Part shown: positions 43,484 through 52,783 of the stretch, piece by piece | Layout of the letters: each line of letters starts with the position of its first letter | Position numbering within the stretch: the stretch's first letter is position 1 | From: Cytophagaceae bacterium | GTDB taxonomy: Bacteria > Bacteroidota > Bacteroidia > Cytophagales > Spirosomataceae | Assembly (NCBI GenBank): GCA_947450365.1 | Contig: CANFVE010000007.1 | Location: forward strand, 31,836-95,835 | DNA length: 64,000 bases | Direction: 5' to 3' | Program-made: the position numbers and the translations under genes | Notes under the pieces: model-generated | The model's input: only the letters and a program-made list of their open reading frames with translations | The model's database searches: none | Told to the model about the DNA's origin: nothing

Positions 43484-45034
43484 TTAGTCCAATTGCATCA
43501 CATACATGTGAAATAACAAGGGATCAAAGGTGGCCTTTAAATCCTCAATAAACGAAGGATGGCTCAAATAAAAAGATAAAAAATTCTCATGCCGCTCTTG
43601 CCAATGACCCGCTGGAAATAAGGCGGCTTTTAAATTCAATAATTGTTGCACGCCGATCGCCTGATTGCGCTCTTCCGCTTTTTTGATTTTTTTCTCAAGT
43701 TTGCTAATCCCCTTTTCCCAACGATGCTGTTCCGCCTTCGCCGATGCCTCTAACGTTACATCGACCGCTTTGGCTTTTTGAATCATTTCCTCAAAAATCG
43801 GTGACAAATGTTCCCGTTCTTTGGCAAAATCTAATGTATGTGGACTATGTTGGGCCACGAATTTTTGTCGCATGCTATATTCATCCGCAAACAAATCTTG
43901 AATTTCGATGCTTAATTTTTCGATGCGCGCTTGTTGGGCCCCCGTCATCACCAAGCCAAAATTTCTCGGCAATAAAATCGGGAAGGGTACGGAGTGCGCA
44001 TCAAAAATACCTTTTAATTGCAACCAATAAACCACTTCTGCCGGACCCCCTATATAGGCAAGATTCGGCAAAATGCATTCTTGGTAGAGCGGCCGTAACA
44101 CGACATTCGGGCTAAAACGTTCCGGATGATTCATTACTTCTTCGCGCAGGGCAGCTTCATTCCAGGTATGCGATTGATTCAACACGTGAAATTGGTCCCC
44201 CTTCTTTTCAATTCGGTCGCGCGCGCCTTCCGTCATGTAAAAGAGATTGATTTCGCGGGCATGAATTTGGGCTTTATGGCCGAGGGATTCGAGGAGGGTA
44301 TTTTTTTCATCCACCAACGCTTGATGCGTATGGCCAAACAAATCAGCCTTCATCACGGGCACAAATTCCTGCTTTAAACGAGCGTCATCCGCATCCAAAC
44401 ACAGCAATCCGTCTGCGCCAAAAAGCGCGTGAACATACATCTGAACCGCTTGCGCAAGTGTTTTTCCTTCGCGATAGGCTTTTTCGAAAAGCTCGACAGA
44501 ATCCGGTAATTGGGACAAGAAATCCCCGAATTCTGTGAGCGAAAAACGCCCTACGGCACCTTTTTGATCCGTATTCCATTGGTATTTTTTTCCGTACCAA
44601 TGAAAATGGTTGATTTCATCCCAATCGTGATCTTCGGTGGCCATCCAATAGACAGGAACGAAATGATAATCGGGATGCGTTTCTTTTAGTTTTCGGGCCA
44701 AATTAATGGTTGAAACTAATTTATAAATCACATATAAGGGGCCGGTAAACAGATTTAATTGATGTCCGGTGGTGACGGTAAAGGTCTTTTCGTCGGCTAA
44801 GGTAGCAATATTCGAAACTTCTCCAATGGCCTGGTATTGGGCACGAAGGACCTCGACGAGGACATTTCTATTGGACTGGCTACATGATTTTTTTTCGTCG
44901 ATTTGCGCGGCAAAAGATGCAAGTTTCGGTTCATGCCCATACAAGGATTGTAAGGAAGAATCCCCTGCCAAATACTGAATGAGTAGTTTTGAGAAGGACG
45001 GAATTTCGTTAATTGGATAACTTCGTACGTGCAT
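43484..45034 (-). CDS. bshC: bacillithiol biosynthesis cysteine-adding enzyme
   Basis: A 516-residue cytoplasmic enzyme that joins cysteine to glucosaminyl-malate, the last step of bacillithiol synthesis. It matches BshC through TVTTGHQLNLFTGPLYVIYK, YWMATEDHDWDEINHF, LYQECILPNLAYIGGPAE and a long coiled-coil (WEKGISKLEKKIKKAEERNQ) near the C-terminus. The start at 45034 (MHVRSYPI) gives the family N-terminus; an upstream ATG adds nine residues without homology. It heads the four-gene thiol operon and diverges from porP across 84 nt that hold a symmetric TTAAATATATTTAA. Confidence 0.94.
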   Translation of the reverse strand: MHVRSYPINEIPSFSKLLIQYLAGDSSLQSLYGHEPKLASFAAQIDEKKSCSQSNRNVLVEVLRAQYQAIGEVSNIATLADEKTFTVTTGHQLNLFTGPLYVIYKLVSTINLARKLKETHPDYHFVPVYWMATEDHDWDEINHFHWYGKKYQWNTDQKGAVGRFSLTEFGDFLSQLPDSVELFEKAYREGKTLAQAVQMYVHALFGADGLLCLDADDARLKQEFVPVMKADLFGHTHQALVDEKNTLLESLGHKAQIHAREINLFYMTEGARDRIEKKGDQFHVLNQSHTWNEAALREEVMNHPERFSPNVVLRPLYQECILPNLAYIGGPAEVVYWLQLKGIFDAHSVPFPILLPRNFGLVMTGAQQARIEKLSIEIQDLFADEYSMRQKFVAQHSPHTLDFAKEREHLSPIFEEMIQKAKAVDVTLEASAKAEQHRWEKGISKLEKKIKKAEERNQAIGVQQLLNLKAALFPAGHWQERHENFLSFYLSHPSFIEDLKATFDPLLFHMYVMQLD

Positions 45035-45076
45035 AATTGATAAAACCCTGCTTTTTTCCAAAAAGTTCTGACGAAA

Positions 45077-45090
45077 TTAAATATATTTAA
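45077..45090. promoter_or_regulatory. symmetric promoter-like palindrome between bshC and the PorP/SprF gene
   Basis: TTAAATATATTTAA is a perfect 14-bp palindrome. Read on either strand it contains TATATTTA, one base away from TAnnTTTG, at suitable distances from the divergent starts (about 30 and 44 nt). It could be a shared bidirectional -7 region or a regulator site. Confidence 0.35.
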
Positions 45091-45118
45091 ACGATTTTTA
45101 CGGTTCCAAACCCGGCGG

Positions 45119-46138
45119 ATGCGATATTTAATTCTCTTATTTTTTATTTTTTGTTCTTGGATGGCGAGGGCCCAACAAACCGCCCAATACACCCAATATA
45201 TGATGAACCGCTATCTGTATAATCCGGCCTTTGCGGGTTTTGAAGATCATGGTGAGGTGAAATCTGGTTTTCGCCAACAATGGACCGGCCTTAATTCCTC
45301 CATCAGCAGTTTTTACATGACCGGCCATATGGCCTTGGATAAGCCAGATTTGACCACTACCGGATATCGTTTAAATCGATCAAAGTCCATCCGGAGGCCT
45401 TATGAATCCACAAAAATTCGTCCCAATACCATGCGGCCTGACCCACATCAAGGGGTGGGCGTTCAGATCATGGGCGATCAATTTGGCCCCTTGACGAACA
45501 TTTCCATCGGCGGAACCTATGCCTATCATTTAACCTTGGGGGGCGAAAAAAAATTCTCGGTCGGGACGACTATCGGCCTGCACCAACGGATTTTGAATTT
45601 AGGGGGCTTGGACGTAAAAGACCAAAATGACCCGAATATCATCAATGGAAAATTATTGGGCTCTCAGCCGATGATTAATGTCGGCGGGATGTATTATACG
45701 CGGGACTTCTATATTGGGATGGCAGCGAACCAATTGATTATGGACAATTATAGTCTGTTGAGAACGAATATTACTGATAAAGATACCATCCGTACGATGT
45801 GGTTAGGGGCAACTGTCCCAAATGTTTTATTTTCTGCCGGTTTCCAAAAAAAGGTAAATGAATATTGGGAAATCGCTCCTTCCATCATGTTGAAATACAT
45901 GAAAAATGCGACGTTCAGCTATGAAGCGAACATAAAAGCGACTTATTCGAACGCGCTTTGGGGAGGTATTTCGTATCGGCATCAAGAGGCTATTGCCGCC
46001 TTGATTGGCGCACAAATCAGCGAACGGGTGAACGTCACCTATTCCTATGAGGTTCATTCGCTCGGACTTTCCCGGACCTCCTTGGGCTCCCACGAATTGG
46101 TATTGGGAATATTACTAGAAAATTTCCTGGCAAAATAA
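45119..46138 (+). CDS. PorP/SprF-family outer-membrane protein (T9SS-associated)
   Basis: A 339-residue outer-membrane barrel with signal peptide (LILLFFIFCSWMARAQ) and the family hallmark AQYTQYMMNRYLYNPAFAG right after cleavage, then RQQWTGL. The family is required with the type IX secretion system for export or anchoring of particular cargo (SprF for SprB gliding adhesin). The last strand is HELVLGILLENFLAK. It is the first gene of a three-gene run with an acyltransferase and a flavoprotein; these are not known T9SS partners. Usually many copies occur per genome, so a dedicated role is unknown. Confidence 0.93.
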   Translation: MRYLILLFFIFCSWMARAQQTAQYTQYMMNRYLYNPAFAGFEDHGEVKSGFRQQWTGLNSSISSFYMTGHMALDKPDLTTTGYRLNRSKSIRRPYESTKIRPNTMRPDPHQGVGVQIMGDQFGPLTNISIGGTYAYHLTLGGEKKFSVGTTIGLHQRILNLGGLDVKDQNDPNIINGKLLGSQPMINVGGMYYTRDFYIGMAANQLIMDNYSLLRTNITDKDTIRTMWLGATVPNVLFSAGFQKKVNEYWEIAPSIMLKYMKNATFSYEANIKATYSNALWGGISYRHQEAIAALIGAQISERVNVTYSYEVHSLGLSRTSLGSHELVLGILLENFLAK

Positions 46139-46139
46139 G

Positions 46140-47378
46140 ATGAAAGGGCATGCACGAATCATATCAGTGGATGTATTTCGTGGATTAACCGTCATGATGA
46201 TGACACTGGTGAACAATCCGGGGGATTGGGGTCATATTTACGCGCCTTTGGAACATGCAGCTTGGCATGGGTGGACCCCCACGGATTTAGTGTTTCCTTT
46301 TTTCCTTTTCATCGTCGGGGTTTCTGTCGTGTTAGCCAATCCGAATCGAGAACCTCATGGCATGAAAATCGCCACGCGGACCATGCGTATTTTTTTATTA
46401 GGCCTTTCCTTGTCTTTTTTTTCCAAAATCCATGTGGGTGATTGGGAAGGGGCTCCTTTGCTAGCCATCCGGCTCGTATATACCGCGCTCGTGTTCGCCT
46501 TACTTGTGGGGAATTATGCGTTACAAAAACAATTTTACGTGGCTTTAGGGCTGTTGATTTTCAGTCTTTTCTTGTGTTTCAGCGGATTGGAGGCCTTTGC
46601 CTCCGTCAGAATTCCTGGGGTGCTTCAGCGCATTGCCTTGGTATATGCCGGCGCGTCATGTCTGTATTTGTTTTGTTCTCCGCGGGTGTTGTGGGGGATT
46701 TTTATTTCGATTTTATTGGCTTATTGGGCGCTCATGGCACTCGTCCCCGTGCCGGGCGTGGGGCCGGCAAATGTGGAGGTGGGTACGAATTTAGCGGCGT
46801 GGTTGGACTATTACCTGCTGCCCGGACATTTATGGATCACTTCCAAAACCTGGGATCCGGAAGGCGTATTAAGCTCTTTGCCTGCCTTTGGGACGGGGAT
46901 TTTGGGCGTTTTGGTAGGTCAAATGCTTTGGACTGGCGGAGCCAAAGAACTCAAAAAAGTAGCGTTCCTCGGCGTGATTTTATTGCTTTTGGCAGGGGCT
47001 TGGAATACCGTTTTCCCGATTAATAAATCCCTTTGGACTAGTTCCTATGTCCTATTGTCCGGTGGTTTTGCGATGCTTTTTTTAGCAGGTTTTTATCATT
47101 GGATTGAAGTAAAAGGGGTGCAAAAGGGGATTAAGGTGTTTCAATTATTTGGAGCCAACCCGATGTTGGTTTTCTTCTTTTCCGGTATAATTCCGAGAGC
47201 TTTTAATATGATCAAAATCGAAGAAAAAGGCCTCATTGCTTGGTTAAACTCGCATGGAATTCAAGTCTTTTTTAAGGATCCTTATGTGGCCTCTTTGGCA
47301 GGAGCTTTGGTTTATTTGCTTATTTGGGGAATCATTTTGGTCATTTTTGATCGCAAAAAATTAATCTTTAAGGTCTGA
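46140..47378 (+). CDS. HGSNAT-like membrane acyltransferase (DUF5009/heparan-alpha-glucosaminide N-acetyltransferase family)
   Basis: A 412-residue polytopic membrane protein with about eleven helices. The signature is RIISVDVFRGLTVMMMTLVN (here in full within the first 25 residues) followed by HAAWHGWTPTDLVFPFFLF, with the essential-looking His in WHGWTPTD that matches the active-site region of the lysosomal heparan acetyltransferase. It probably transfers acyl groups from a cytoplasmic donor to a glycan or lipid outside. It starts 1 nt after the PorP/SprF stop and overlaps the FAD oxidoreductase by 1 nt (TGATG). Substrate unknown. Confidence 0.88.
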   Translation: MKGHARIISVDVFRGLTVMMMTLVNNPGDWGHIYAPLEHAAWHGWTPTDLVFPFFLFIVGVSVVLANPNREPHGMKIATRTMRIFLLGLSLSFFSKIHVGDWEGAPLLAIRLVYTALVFALLVGNYALQKQFYVALGLLIFSLFLCFSGLEAFASVRIPGVLQRIALVYAGASCLYLFCSPRVLWGIFISILLAYWALMALVPVPGVGPANVEVGTNLAAWLDYYLLPGHLWITSKTWDPEGVLSSLPAFGTGILGVLVGQMLWTGGAKELKKVAFLGVILLLLAGAWNTVFPINKSLWTSSYVLLSGGFAMLFLAGFYHWIEVKGVQKGIKVFQLFGANPMLVFFFSGIIPRAFNMIKIEEKGLIAWLNSHGIQVFFKDPYVASLAGALVYLLIWGIILVIFDRKKLIFKV

Positions 47379-49003
47379 TGAAAAAAATATTGATTTTATG
47401 TTTCTTGGGCTTCTTCTCCCATGCCCAAACCTACCGAGCCGATGTCATCATTTATGGAGGCAATGCCTCCGCCATCATCGCCGCGGTTCAAGTAAAAAAA
47501 ATGGGAAAATCCGTCATCATCCTATGTCCTGAAACTCATTTGGGCGGCCTGACCTCAGGCGGTTTAGGATTTACCGATACGGGAAACAAAGAAGTAATCG
47601 GGGGCTTGGCACGTGACTTTTATCGACGCATCTATGACCATTACCAACAAGATAAAAACTGGAATTGGCAAGCCAAGGCCAGTTTCGGCAACAAAGGCCA
47701 AGGAACTGTCGCCATGGACGGCACCATGCGAACCATGTGGCTTTTTGAACCCCATGCCGCCGAACAAGTCTTCGAGGACTACGTCAAGGAATTTAACCTG
47801 ATCGTGCATCGCAATGAATGGCTCGACCGCAGCACACAAGGCATTCAAAAAAAGAATAAGTCGATCCAATCCATTCGGACCATTTCAGGGAAAACGTATA
47901 TGGGTCACATGTTCATCGATGCCACCTATGAAGGAGATTTGATGGCTTTGGCAGGCGTGGATTTTCATGTGGGCCGGGAGGCGAATTCCGTCTACGGCGA
48001 ACAATGGAACGGGGTTCAGGTAGGGGTTTTCCAACATGGACATTACTTCAAAAAACCCATCAGCCCCTACCGCATCGAGGGTGATCCGAGCAGCGGTCTA
48101 TTGCCCGAAATATCCGCTGAAAGCCCAGGACCAAATGGTTCTGGCGACAGTAAAATTCAAGCCTATTGTTACCGTATGTGTCTAAGTGATCATCCCGACA
48201 ACCGGATTTCTTTCTCAAAACCAGCAAATTATGATCCGGACCGATATACCTTGTACGCCCGGGTTTTTGCGAGCGGTTGGCGAGAAACCTTCGATAAATT
48301 CGACCTACTCCCAAACCGGAAAACGGATACAAACAATCATGGGCCCTTTAGTACGGACTTTATTGGCAAAAATTATGAGTACCCAACGGCCTCCTATGCC
48401 CGTAGAGCCGAACTCAATCAAGCCCACAAAGATTATCAAATGGGCCTCATGTATTTCCTGCAAAATGATTCGCGCGTTCCCGTCGAGGTACAGTCACGCA
48501 TGAAGGAATGGGGCTTGGCGAAGGACGAATTTACGGCAAATGGCGGTTGGCCTTACCAACTATACATTCGCGAAGCCCGCCGCATGAAAGGCGAATTTAT
48601 CATGAAAGAAGCGGATGCTTTAGGTAAAACCCAGGTTCCCAATCCGATCGGGATGGGCTCTTATTCACTTGACGCCCACAATGCGCAGCGATTTGTGCAG
48701 GCAAATGGCTACGTGCAAAACGAAGGGGACATTGGGGTGAAACCGGATAAACCCTATTCGATTGCCTATGGGTCCATTTTGCCAAAAGAATCCCAATGCA
48801 CTAATTTGTTCGTGCCCGTGTGCATGTCCAGTTCACATATCGCCTATGGCTCCATTCGGATGGAACCGGTGTTTATGATTTTGGGGCAATCGGCCGCTAC
48901 AGCCGCCGTGTTGGCGATTGAAAAAAAGGTCAGCCCGCAGCGATTGGAGTATAAAGTTTTGGAAAAAAGCTTATTGGCCGATAAGCAAATCCTCACCCAT
49001 TAA
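47378..49003 (+). CDS. exported FAD-dependent oxidoreductase
   Basis: A 541-residue exported flavoprotein of the FAD-dependent oxidoreductase family (PF12831 type). After the signal peptide (ILILCFLGFFSHAQ) comes the dinucleotide loop ADVIIYGGNASAIIAAVQ and the second FAD motif HLGGLTSGGLGFTDTGN. FAD-contacting SYSLDAHNAQRFV and ILGQSAATAAVLAIEK lie near the C-terminus. Such genes are abundant in Bacteroidota and Planctomycetota with glycan modules; the substrate is not established. It shares the stop/start of the acyltransferase gene and converges with the alpha-galactosidase-like gene (4-nt overlap). Confidence 0.9.
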   Translation: MKKILILCFLGFFSHAQTYRADVIIYGGNASAIIAAVQVKKMGKSVIILCPETHLGGLTSGGLGFTDTGNKEVIGGLARDFYRRIYDHYQQDKNWNWQAKASFGNKGQGTVAMDGTMRTMWLFEPHAAEQVFEDYVKEFNLIVHRNEWLDRSTQGIQKKNKSIQSIRTISGKTYMGHMFIDATYEGDLMALAGVDFHVGREANSVYGEQWNGVQVGVFQHGHYFKKPISPYRIEGDPSSGLLPEISAESPGPNGSGDSKIQAYCYRMCLSDHPDNRISFSKPANYDPDRYTLYARVFASGWRETFDKFDLLPNRKTDTNNHGPFSTDFIGKNYEYPTASYARRAELNQAHKDYQMGLMYFLQNDSRVPVEVQSRMKEWGLAKDEFTANGGWPYQLYIREARRMKGEFIMKEADALGKTQVPNPIGMGSYSLDAHNAQRFVQANGYVQNEGDIGVKPDKPYSIAYGSILPKESQCTNLFVPVCMSSSHIAYGSIRMEPVFMILGQSAATAAVLAIEKKVSPQRLEYKVLEKSLLADKQILTH

Positions 49004-51150
49004 TTCCCTCGAATGACGTACCAAACATGGCCATTGGCCGGCATGCGAACGTCGATTTGTATTTCTTTTTGTGTATTTACGGGCAAGGATGTAAAGCTCC
49101 CGCCTTGAAACGAAACTTGCGCAGTTCGTTTGATTCCTGCATAATACAGCGGAAGAGAAATACGGCGCACCATCACCTCATTCGTCGGATTATAAAGCAT
49201 CGCAAACCCCTTTTCAGCCAGCGCTGGATTCACATGAAGGAATCCGTCCCAGTCCCGACCGTCCGCGCGGCGCAACTGAATCATGTCCGAATTTAAAATC
49301 TCCCGATATTTTTTATACCAATCCAACGTACTTTTCACCATCAAGCGGGTTTCCTCTGAATCGTATAAGCGGGGTCCGCGGTAGCAGGCTTGCACGCCGG
49401 CGCCGTAATACTGCATCATGAGTTGGCGATAATCTTCCAAATGATCCTTCAGCGGCTCCAGCACCGCCTCAGGCCCACCGCCTTGGTATTTCGTCAATGG
49501 CACAAAACCCCAGCTCATGCTCGCCGTTTTTTCGATGGTTCCGTCGTGGATGTTCTGACGGTTCAAAATACGCTGCTGTTCCCGCGACAAAGAAAAATTT
49601 ACTTCCCGATAGCCAATCCCAATTTTATGTGTCCCGTCCAAAAAATACCAATCGGGCGCATTGATATACACGCCCCGCTCATTCAACCAGCGGTATAATT
49701 CTTTCTGAATTTCCATTTGGCGCCACTGGGAATCCGCGAGATTCCGATGCCCCGGATGCACTTCCGAGGCACATACATCCCCCGGATAAGGCCCATCATT
49801 CTCCCAAATATCAAAGCCCGTGCGGGCATAAAAGTATTTGATTTTATCCCGATAGGCGAGTCCCCAAACACTCCCAAAGCAGGGCGCATTTCCGAAAAAT
49901 GCGCCCCCAGGTTTTCCGGTTTTGGGATCGATGACGTCATCGGCGTTGCTGATGCGCCGACTGCTAAACAGCGAATAGCCCCCCAATAAAATGTTTTTCG
50001 CATGCGCATAATCCGCCAGCGCTTTCCACTTTTGGATGTTCGCTGCCGAGGAATCCTCCATCTGTAAATGACTGCCAAAACTTAAAATCACAGCCTCGTA
50101 TCCCGTGGCCACGCATTGATCAATCGCCTGTTTGACTTCCTCATCTCGTTTGCTGACCAAGTGCATGAAAATGGGGTTTTGGGTAGTCCAAGGAGCAATT
50201 TTTTGGTACATTTTGCGAATCATGAGCCCGCGGCGCTGGCGGTCATAACTATCCATGAGCAATTCATGCGTTCGTGGCGAATGAAAAGATTCGCCCATTT
50301 TCAGGGAAATTCCAGGGGCTTTTTCTGGATAGACTTCGAGAAGGCAAGGGGTCTCATAGTTGTAATTGACTTGTGAGGTATAGGCGGGTTCGGTTTTCCA
50401 ATGCGTCGTTTGATCGCTGATGTCGTAGCGCATGGCGTTGTTAAATGCATAATTCGTTTCAACATAAATCCCGTGTTGTTTTTTCATTTCCTCCGGCTTG
50501 CCCACCACGGCACTTTCTTCCTCCACGAGGCCTAAAATTTCATGGACAACGCGGTCGATTTGGATGGACCCAGCGGATTTATTTTCGATGGAAAGCCATT
50601 TGATGATCAGGGGCATTCCGTCTAGGATTTGGTAATGCACGGTAACCAGAATGTTTTTTAATTCGGGCAAAGGCGATGCGTATTCAAAGTCGATTTGTTT
50701 GCCGGTGGCCTGCTGGTGATTCATCGCCCAGGTTTTTCGGGTCCAAGCGATAAAGGGTTTCATGTCTTGAATGTGGTAGCGGACAAATCGAAAATCTTCT
50801 TTTCCTGCCTGGAGGGTTTCTTCCCAGCCTTTTTTAAAATAAGCGCGCTCTTTTTGTCCCTCCATGCCACCGACTTGGTAGGATTTTCCATTCAGCGTGA
50901 TGCGGGCTTCGGGATGTACGGCGCGTAATAATTGTTGGCCATTGCTCAGATTTTGATAGTCGATGCAGGCCAAATTTTCGCCTTGGTAAAAGCTTCTTCG
51001 ACTTAGGCCATTCGTTAGGGTGATGTATTTTCCTTGAATGCTGATGTTGGCTTGTTGGCTAGGTGCTTGAATGAGCCAGTCGGCGGGCGATTGTCCGAAA
51101 GAATTCCCAACAAAAAGGCAGAATATTGAAAAATATTTTACAAATTTCAT
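49000..51150 (-). CDS. exported alpha-galactosidase-like (GH36/GH27 clan-like) glycoside hydrolase
   Basis: A 716-residue exported protein (signal peptide VKYFSIFCLFVGNSFGQ sets the start at 51150). The first 330 residues are a beta-sandwich domain (ISIQGKYITLTNGLSRRSFY, GMPLIIKWLSIENKSAG), the next 330 a TIM barrel with GYEAVILSFGSHLQ, FDIWENDGPYPGDVCASE (candidate nucleophile Asp region) and the late YINAPDWYFLDG (candidate acid/base), and a short C-terminal beta-domain. This order matches the GH36-like alpha-galactosidase/NAGase group, though I could not identify the strict KWD signature. Its start lies only 16 nt from that of the divergent sulfatase. Confidence 0.72.
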   Translation of the reverse strand: MKFVKYFSIFCLFVGNSFGQSPADWLIQAPSQQANISIQGKYITLTNGLSRRSFYQGENLACIDYQNLSNGQQLLRAVHPEARITLNGKSYQVGGMEGQKERAYFKKGWEETLQAGKEDFRFVRYHIQDMKPFIAWTRKTWAMNHQQATGKQIDFEYASPLPELKNILVTVHYQILDGMPLIIKWLSIENKSAGSIQIDRVVHEILGLVEEESAVVGKPEEMKKQHGIYVETNYAFNNAMRYDISDQTTHWKTEPAYTSQVNYNYETPCLLEVYPEKAPGISLKMGESFHSPRTHELLMDSYDRQRRGLMIRKMYQKIAPWTTQNPIFMHLVSKRDEEVKQAIDQCVATGYEAVILSFGSHLQMEDSSAANIQKWKALADYAHAKNILLGGYSLFSSRRISNADDVIDPKTGKPGGAFFGNAPCFGSVWGLAYRDKIKYFYARTGFDIWENDGPYPGDVCASEVHPGHRNLADSQWRQMEIQKELYRWLNERGVYINAPDWYFLDGTHKIGIGYREVNFSLSREQQRILNRQNIHDGTIEKTASMSWGFVPLTKYQGGGPEAVLEPLKDHLEDYRQLMMQYYGAGVQACYRGPRLYDSEETRLMVKSTLDWYKKYREILNSDMIQLRRADGRDWDGFLHVNPALAEKGFAMLYNPTNEVMVRRISLPLYYAGIKRTAQVSFQGGSFTSLPVNTQKEIQIDVRMPANGHVWYVIRGN

Positions 51151-51166
51151 GGATGAACATAGGTTT
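51151..51166. promoter_or_regulatory. 16-nt head-to-head spacer with leader element AAACCTAT on the minus strand
   Basis: The two start codons (51150 minus, 51167 plus) are 16 nt apart. The minus strand carries AAACCTAT at 51159-51166, 8 nt before the glycoside hydrolase ATG. Neither gene has room for a promoter here, so promoters must lie inside the opposite coding sequences. Confidence 0.4.
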
Positions 51167-52783
51167 ATGAATCGAAATATAAGACTAATTCTTTGTACTC
51201 TTTTTACTTGTTCCAGCCTTTTTGCGCAGCCTAAAAAGGTCATGACCCGACCGAATATCGTTTGGATTGTATGCGAAGATATGTCCCCTCACCTGGGCTC
51301 TTATGGAGAGAAGGTGGCCAAAACGCCTGTTTTAGATCAATTAGCCAAAGAATCCGTGCGCTATACCCAAGCCTATTCCACGGCCGGGGTCTGTGCGCCA
51401 AGTCGATCCGCTTTGATTACCGGAAACTACCAAACGTCCATCGGGGGGCACAACATGCGCACCTTAGGTTTTTCTGCCTCCGCCACAAATGATTATCCGC
51501 CGGGATTAAAGCCTTATTCGGCCGTGATTCCGGCCGACGTGAAGTGCTTCCCCGAATATTTGCGGATGGCGGGCTATTATTGCACAAATAATGCCAAACA
51601 AGATTACCAATTTGAAGCCCCCGTGACGGCTTGGGATGAAAGCAGTAAAAAGGGGCATTGGCGGAATCGACCCGACAAAAACCAACCCTTCTTTTCCGTA
51701 TTTAACATTGAGACGACGCATGAATCTCAGGTGTGGCTACGGGCGAAAGAACCCTTATTGGTCGACCCGAAGTCCGTCGAAGTCCCGCCCTATTACCCAG
51801 ATGATAGCTTGAGCCGCCAGGTTATCGCGCGCTTTTTGTCCAATGTCATGGTCATGGATAAGCAGGTGGGGGAAATAATCCAACAATTAAAGGACGATGG
51901 ACTTTATGAAAACACGATTTTATTCTTTTACAGCGACCACGGGGATGGATTGCCTTTCGTGAAACGAGAATTGTACCAAAGAGGCCTGAAAGTTCCTTTA
52001 TTAATCAAAGCCCCCTTTTTGCCGAAAGGAACGACGGACGACCAATTGGTCAGTTTCGTGGATTTTGGCCCGAGCATCCTTTCCCTCGCGGGAATTCCCA
52101 TTCCTAAATCGATGCAAGGGCAGGCTTTTTTAGGTTCCCAAAAAGCCAAGACCAACCGAAAATACATTTACGCAGCACGGGATCGAATGGATTCCGAATA
52201 CGACCGAGTGCGTGCGGTGAGCGATGGCCGATTCAAGTATTTACGGAATTATATGCCCGAAAAATCGTATTACCAGGACATTAAATATCGCTTACAGAAT
52301 CCCTTGATGATTCATTTATTGGACCTAAAAAAGGAGGGGAAATTAAATACCCAACAGCTTTATTGGTTCCGCCCGAACAAGGTGCAAGAAGAACTATTTG
52401 ATACCCAACAAGATCCTTTTGAATTTGTGAATCTGGCCAAAAATCCCTCTTATGCCGCTAAATTAGCCGAACTGCGCACAAAACACGAAGAGTGGATGTC
52501 ACGCTATGGGGATTTGGGGGCAATCAACGAGGTGGATTTGGTCAAAAAATGGTGGAACGGTCAGCCAAATCCTCCGGTAACCGAAAAGGCGATTGTCGAA
52601 AGGTCGAATGGTTTGGTCAAATTAACATGCCCCACATCGGGAGCCTCGATCGGCTTTAGAACGAAAGCTAAGGGTCCATGGCAGGTATACACCCAAGCTT
52701 TTTCGGTGAATCCGGGAGATTCGCTCTATGTCATGAGCCATCGAATCGGATATATGCCCACAGAAATACGTGTAAAAAATTAG
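51167..52783 (+). CDS. exported S1-family sulfatase
   Basis: A 538-residue sulfatase. The signal peptide (RLILCTLFTCSSLFAQ) sets the start at 51167. The formylglycine motif is Cys76-A-P-S-R (GVCAPSRSALITG), with metal-binding N-terminal RPNIVWIVCEDMSPHLG and the later HDHGDGLPF-like region (YSDHGDGLPFVKRELYQ). The C-terminal 60 residues are a beta-domain (AKGPWQVYTQAFSVNPGDSL) seen in this subfamily. The Cys must be oxidised by an FGE or anSME not present in this window. It converges with a second sulfatase (4-nt stop overlap). Probably desulfates a polysaccharide or sugar. Confidence 0.93.
   Translation: MNRNIRLILCTLFTCSSLFAQPKKVMTRPNIVWIVCEDMSPHLGSYGEKVAKTPVLDQLAKESVRYTQAYSTAGVCAPSRSALITGNYQTSIGGHNMRTLGFSASATNDYPPGLKPYSAVIPADVKCFPEYLRMAGYYCTNNAKQDYQFEAPVTAWDESSKKGHWRNRPDKNQPFFSVFNIETTHESQVWLRAKEPLLVDPKSVEVPPYYPDDSLSRQVIARFLSNVMVMDKQVGEIIQQLKDDGLYENTILFFYSDHGDGLPFVKRELYQRGLKVPLLIKAPFLPKGTTDDQLVSFVDFGPSILSLAGIPIPKSMQGQAFLGSQKAKTNRKYIYAARDRMDSEYDRVRAVSDGRFKYLRNYMPEKSYYQDIKYRLQNPLMIHLLDLKKEGKLNTQQLYWFRPNKVQEELFDTQQDPFEFVNLAKNPSYAAKLAELRTKHEEWMSRYGDLGAINEVDLVKKWWNGQPNPPVTEKAIVERSNGLVKLTCPTSGASIGFRTKAKGPWQVYTQAFSVNPGDSLYVMSHRIGYMPTEIRVKN

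Noticed and set aside
46442..47023. 193-residue open frame on the plus strand inside the acyltransferase gene
   Set aside because: Different frame within a confidently identified membrane protein; composition is not protein-like (many Gly, Arg, Cys, Phe).
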